Origin: Prevotellaceae bacterium
GTDB taxonomy: Bacteria; Bacteroidota; Bacteroidia; Bacteroidales; UBA932
Assembly: GCA_031258755.1 (NCBI GenBank)
Contig: JAIRMK010000120.1
Coordinates: forward strand, 1 to 9,377
Reading direction: 5' to 3'
Length of the DNA: 9,377 bases
In this document: piece after piece, positions 5,855-9,377 of the stretch
How positions within the stretch are numbered: position 1 is the first letter of the stretch
How the letters are laid out: every line of letters begins with the position of its first letter
Position numbers and translations under genes: made by a program
Notes under the pieces: model-generated
Told to the model about the DNA's origin: nothing
Databases searched by the model: none
What the model saw: the letters and a program-made list of their open reading frames with translations, nothing else

Positions 5855-6987
5855 AAGATTCCGGGAAGTTGATGCCGTCCCGCACTGCCTGTATAAACCG
5901 CTGCAACTCTTGCTCCGTAACGGTAAGCGGCGGAAGCAGCCGTATCACACTGGCGCCCGCAGAGCCGGTGAAAATTTTATGCTCGCTTAAGATTTTGGTG
6001 CGTAACGCCGCATGTTCGGGAAGCAGTTCAATGCCTGTCATCAGGCCGCGGCCTCTCACTTCACGAATAACCGCCGTATTTTTCAGGTTGTGCATAACGT
6101 AATCGCCCAATGCCGCCGCATTACCCATTAAATTTTCCTTCTCCATCACTTCCAGCACCGCGTAAGCGGCCACGCAAGCCAGGTGATTTCCGCCAAACGT
6201 AGTACCCAACATGCCCTTCACCGGTTTTATGTGCGGCGCAATGAGCACGCCGCCGACAGGAAAGCCGTTCCCCATCCCTTTGGCCACCGTAATAAGGTCG
6301 GGCTCGATAGCGGCATACTTGGGCGAAAAATTTTCCGGTACGTCCGTAGCCGCTCTGCACCTCATCTAAAATAAGCGCCGCGCCGTATTTATCACACAAT
6401 TTCCTTAAGTCTCGAAGAAAATCATCGGACGGCAATACAATGCCGGCCACGCCTTGTATCCCTTCTATAATAACGCCGGCCACATCGCCGCCCGCAAGTT
6501 CTTTTTCAACCGAAGCGCTGTCGTTAAGCGGCAAAAAAACAACATTCGGCGATGCGTTGTAAGGTGCAATAATAGATGGATTGTCGGTAGCCGCCACCAC
6601 GCCCGAAGTGCGGCCGTGAAACGCGCCCTTAAAGGCAATAAGTTTTTTCTTTCCGGTATGGAACGAAGCCAGTTTTATGGCATTTTCATTGGCTTCGGCG
6701 CCCGAATTACACAGGAAAAGGCTGAAGTGCGGATAGCCGCTCATGGCGCCCAACTTTTCGGCTAAACGGTTGCGCAAGCCGCTTTGCACGGCATTGGAAT
6801 AGAACGACAAGTGCTGCAGTTGCTGCGTAATGGCCGCCACATAATGCGGATGCGCATGGCCAATGGAGATGACGGCATGACCGCCATACAGGTCGAGATA
6901 TTCCTCGCCGTTTTTATCCCACAAGTTACATCCCAAGCCCCGCACCGGCTCGACGTTCCATTGCTGATATACTTCAAAATTTTTCAT
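5826..6987 (-). pseudogene. argD: N-acylornithine aminotransferase, frameshifted
   Basis: This class III PLP aminotransferase would make N-acylornithine from the semialdehyde produced by ArgC. The first frame, from ATG 6987, is normal for 222 residues: GGHAVISIGHAHPHYV at about 35-50, NSGAEANENA at 94-103 (PLP phosphate), AFHGRTSG at 122-129, and LDEVQSGYGRTGKFFA at 207-222. The next residues, KYAAIEPDLITVAKGMGNGF, are in another frame; the catalytic lysine is in VAKG. About 2 nt are missing (or 1 is extra) at 6318-6321, since relatives have two residues between FFA and Y. Frame 1 alone yields a 288-residue product without the catalytic lysine. The rest is intact to the TAG at 5826-5828. The C-terminus (FPESFNSPEPGLR) looks extended and overlaps the opposing gene. 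The start is 2 nt after the argC stop; an in-frame upstream ATG at 7041 is rejected. A sequencing or assembly error is possible. Confidence 0.85.
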
Positions 6988-6989
6988 GA

Positions 6990-7964
6990 TTAAAATACGC
7001 TGCTTTTTAATTTTAACCCGCAATCTTCCGCTATGCCGCACATCAGGTTCATGTTCTGTACCGCTTGTCCCGACGCGCCCTTGACCAGGTTGTCAAGAAT
7101 GGATGTGACGTGAAGCGTGCCGTCATCGACTTCCACGTCAAACAGCACTTTGTTCGTGTTGACCACCGACTTTAAACTCACCGTTTCATCGGAAAGGTGC
7201 ACAAATAAAGCGTCTTTATAAAATTCGCGGAACAAATTCCGCACCTGTGCAACCGTTGTCCCCGCAGGCAGTTTAGTGAGTATGCCGGCAAAAATCCCCC
7301 GCGTGAAATCGCCCCTGACGGGAATCATATTCACCTTCGGCACAGCGACACCCGACAAGGTTTGAAGCGTTTTGTTGATCTCGCCCAAATGCTGATGTGT
7401 AAACGCTTTGTAAATGGAAATATTCGACGCACGATAGCTGAAATGCGACGTTTCGGCGAGTTGCTTCCCCGCACCGGTAGCGCCGGTGAGCGCATGAATA
7501 TAAATATCGCCGGTCAGCCATTTTCGAGCGGCCAACGGCGCCAAGGCCAGAATAATGGCCGTAGCAAAACATCCGGGATTGGCCACGTAAGCGGCCGCCG
7601 CAATGTCGCTCCTGAACAATTCGGGCACGCCATACACAAACTGCCTGTCTTCAAACTTATTTTCTACCCGGAAATCATTTCCAAGATCAATGACCTTACA
7701 GTGTGCAGGCAGCTTATGACTGCTTAAAAACTCCCGCGACAAGCCATGTCCGAGGCACAGGAACAACACATCGGGCTCGCCCAACGTGTCGGTAAAACGC
7801 AGCTCGCAATCGCCATACAAATCCTTGTGCACAGCCGACACCGCTTGTCCGTTGAGGCTGCTCGTCAACAACGACGCAATCGTCACATGGGGATGATTTA
7901 ATAATATTCTGATCAACTCCCCGCCGGTATAGCCGGTCGCACCGGCAATGGCTACTTTAATCAT
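6990..7964 (-). CDS. argC: N-acyl-gamma-glutamyl-phosphate reductase
   Basis: This NADPH-dependent dehydrogenase reduces N-acylglutamyl phosphate to the semialdehyde, the third pathway step. With the start at 7964 the protein is 324 residues, close to the usual size. Visible parts are the dinucleotide-binding start MIKVAIAGATGYTGGELIR (GATGYTG at 8-14), the active-site cysteine in VANPGCFAT (C132), TGATGAGK at 161-168, the histidine motif HQHLGEI at 191-197, and the late segment VRGDFTRGIFAG. The ATG at 7964 is preferred to the one at 7979, because MIKV gives the family N-terminus and overlaps the argG stop by only 8 nt (ATGATTAA). The reading frame continues directly to argD with a 2-nt gap, so argG, argC and argD are very likely co-translated from one mRNA. 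Confidence 0.94.
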   Translation of the reverse strand: MIKVAIAGATGYTGGELIRILLNHPHVTIASLLTSSLNGQAVSAVHKDLYGDCELRFTDTLGEPDVLFLCLGHGLSREFLSSHKLPAHCKVIDLGNDFRVENKFEDRQFVYGVPELFRSDIAAAAYVANPGCFATAIILALAPLAARKWLTGDIYIHALTGATGAGKQLAETSHFSYRASNISIYKAFTHQHLGEINKTLQTLSGVAVPKVNMIPVRGDFTRGIFAGILTKLPAGTTVAQVRNLFREFYKDALFVHLSDETVSLKSVVNTNKVLFDVEVDDGTLHVTSILDNLVKGASGQAVQNMNLMCGIAEDCGLKLKSSVF

Positions 7965-9144
7965 TTTCGTGTACTGCATAATAAATTTTTAACGGATTGG
8001 CCAACACTTTGGTGAAGCCCACCACATCGGCGCCGGTAAACGACTTGTTGACTTCGCCATATTGCCCAAACTTCGCATTCATCAAATCGTAGGGCGACGA
8101 ACAGCCCAACACCGCAAAATGATAAGGCCGCAGTTCCACCGTCACCTCGCCGCTTACCGCTTTCTGCGTGTCGGCTAAAAACGTCTCAATATTTCTGGCC
8201 AGCGGATCGAGGTACTGCGCTTCGTGCATGAGCTGTCCGTACCAGCCCGCCAATTGCTCTTTCCAGTACAGCTGTCCTTTGGTGAGCGTATGCTTTTCGA
8301 GCAAATGATGGCTTTTGATGATAATCATGGGCGCCGCCGCTTCAAACGCCACCCGGCCTTTAATTCCAATGATGGTGTCGCCCACGTGTGTGTCGCGCCC
8401 CACGGCAAATTTCGAAGCTAACGCGTGCAGCTTGCGGATAAGCGCCACCGGCTTCATGGGCTCGCCGTTCAACGCCTTCGGCTCACCGTGATAAAAAGTG
8501 ATAGTGATTTTTTCGGGCGTTGTTTTTTCGGGCTGGGAAGGATAGGCGCTGTCGGGCAAATACGTGTCGGACTTTAAGGTTTCCACGCCGCCAATGCTCG
8601 TACCCCACAGACCCTGGTTAATCGAATATTTTGCTTTTTCCCACGGAAGATCATATCCATTCCTGGCCAAATAGGCAATCTCCTCTTCGCGCGACAAAGC
8701 CAGCTCCCGGATCGGGGCAATAATCTTGATGTGGGGCGCCATCACTTCAAACGCCAAATCGAACCGCACCTGATCATTTCCCGCGCCGGTACTGCCGTGC
8801 GCCACATACGCCGCCTTCAACTTCTGCGCATGCTTCAACACCGCCAACGCTTGAAAAACCCGCTCCGAACTTACCGACAACGGATATGTGGAATTTTTTA
8901 AAATATTCCCGAAAATTAAATACTTAATCCCTTTGCTGTAATATTCCTCTTCCACGTTAATAGCGGTATGCGTGGCCGCCCCAAGCGTACGCGCACGTGC
9001 GGCTATCGCCTGTTCTTCTTCTTTTAAAAAACCACCGGTATTTACCAATACGGTATGCACTTCCAAGCCTTTCTCATTTTTCAGGTAGGGCACGCAGAAG
9101 GAGGTGTCCAATCCGCCGCTGAAGGCCAACACAACTTTTTCCAT
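7957..9144 (-). CDS. argG: Argininosuccinate synthase
   Basis: The enzyme joins citrulline and aspartate with ATP to give argininosuccinate. The 395-residue protein carries the N-type ATP pyrophosphatase P-loop AFSGGLDTSFC at 7-17 and the family signature HGSTGAGNDQVRF near residues 116-128. Further on it has the aspartate/citrulline-binding stretch YSINQGLWGTSIGG and the LYWKEQLAGWYG segment in the C-terminal multimerisation domain. The start at 9144 gives the expected MEKVVLAFSGG beginning. It lies 20 nt after the stop of the upstream acyltransferase and overlaps argC by 8 nt. In the citrulline-forming variant pathway seen here its substrate is the citrulline released by ArgE. No anomaly was seen. 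Confidence 0.96.
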   Translation of the reverse strand: MEKVVLAFSGGLDTSFCVPYLKNEKGLEVHTVLVNTGGFLKEEEQAIAARARTLGAATHTAINVEEEYYSKGIKYLIFGNILKNSTYPLSVSSERVFQALAVLKHAQKLKAAYVAHGSTGAGNDQVRFDLAFEVMAPHIKIIAPIRELALSREEEIAYLARNGYDLPWEKAKYSINQGLWGTSIGGVETLKSDTYLPDSAYPSQPEKTTPEKITITFYHGEPKALNGEPMKPVALIRKLHALASKFAVGRDTHVGDTIIGIKGRVAFEAAAPMIIIKSHHLLEKHTLTKGQLYWKEQLAGWYGQLMHEAQYLDPLARNIETFLADTQKAVSGEVTVELRPYHFAVLGCSSPYDLMNAKFGQYGEVNKSFTGADVVGFTKVLANPLKIYYAVHEND

Positions 9145-9164
9145 TCTATTGCAAATTATATAAG

Positions 9165-9377
9165 TTATTTTTTAGGTTTATATTCGGGATCATATAAAAG
9201 CGCCGTGCACAGGCACATTTTCCTGTCGTTACGTTCGAGGATATCATAATTTTTGCACCCTTTACAACCGTTCCAAAATTCCTCGTCATCGGTTAATTCG
9301 ACAAACGGCACCGGCCGGAATCCCAACTCATAGTTGATTTTCATCACCGCAGGCCCGGTAGTAATGCTGAAAATTTT
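9165..9377 (-). CDS. GNAT-family acyltransferase, C-terminal part (probable N-acylglutamate synthase)
   Basis: Only the last 70 codons lie in the window; the gene enters from the right edge and stops with TAA at 9165-9167. The fragment begins KIFSITTGPAVMKINYELGF, the typical last helix and strand of a GNAT fold (A/VxxxNxELGF, acyl-CoA side). It continues with PVPFVELTDDEEFWNGC. From memory it resembles the GNAT protein found upstream of argG in Bacteroides, proposed on genetic evidence to supply N-acyl(succinyl)glutamate for arginine synthesis. That would make it the first enzyme of this pathway. The tail has four closely placed cysteines, GCKGC then CLC, which look like a possible metal site and are unusual for GNAT proteins. 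It lies 20 nt before argG. A shorter internal GTG or ATG start near 9347 or 9344 is not the real start, because the frame is open to the window edge and matches the family. Confidence 0.8.
   Translation of the reverse strand, partial: KIFSITTGPAVMKINYELGFRPVPFVELTDDEEFWNGCKGCKNYDILERNDRKMCLCTALLYDPEYKPKK

Noticed and set aside
5847..5862. Terminator between the convergent ends
   Set aside because: GGAAT/ATTCC gives only a 5-bp stem with no T-run on either strand.
6988..7041. Upstream in-frame start for argD
   Set aside because: The extra 18 residues lie wholly inside argC and do not fit the family; MKNFEVYQQ at 6987 does.

Overview
The window comes from a member of the Bacteroidota, most likely the order Bacteroidales. 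The argF' product closely matches the Bacteroides-type N-succinylornithine carbamoyltransferase. Two promoters carry the phylum-specific TAnnTTTG -7 element, and start codons lack strong Shine-Dalgarno sequences. The taxonomic call is inferred from family resemblance and motifs, not from a search.

The locus is an arginine biosynthesis supercluster on the minus strand. Read in the direction of transcription, from the right edge leftward, block 1 is: a GNAT acyltransferase (3' part only, probable N-acylglutamate synthase), argG, argC and argD. Block 2 is: a CNNM/CorC-type membrane protein, argF', argB, argE and argH (5' part only). Together these cover every step from glutamate to arginine. The route is the variant in which carbamoylation happens on an N-acylated ornithine and the acyl group is removed afterwards. 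Proline at residue 90 of ArgF' points to succinyl rather than acetyl intermediates. Genes within each block are tightly packed: argF'/argB share ATGA, argG/argC overlap, and argC/argD are 2 nt apart.

Between the two blocks (about 4700-5854) lies an AT-rich region with divergent promoters. An exact 12-unit, 21-nt tandem array follows, and then one plus-strand gene of unknown function whose 3' end overlaps the 3' end of argD.

Two arginine genes look damaged or remodelled. argD has a frameshift at about 6318-6321, before the catalytic lysine region. The 3' end of argE runs into two tandem copies of an 88-bp GC-rich palindromic element that supplies more than 50 extra C-terminal residues. The main candidates for something undescribed are the array-plus-orphan-gene cassette and the recoding of gene ends by inserted elements.
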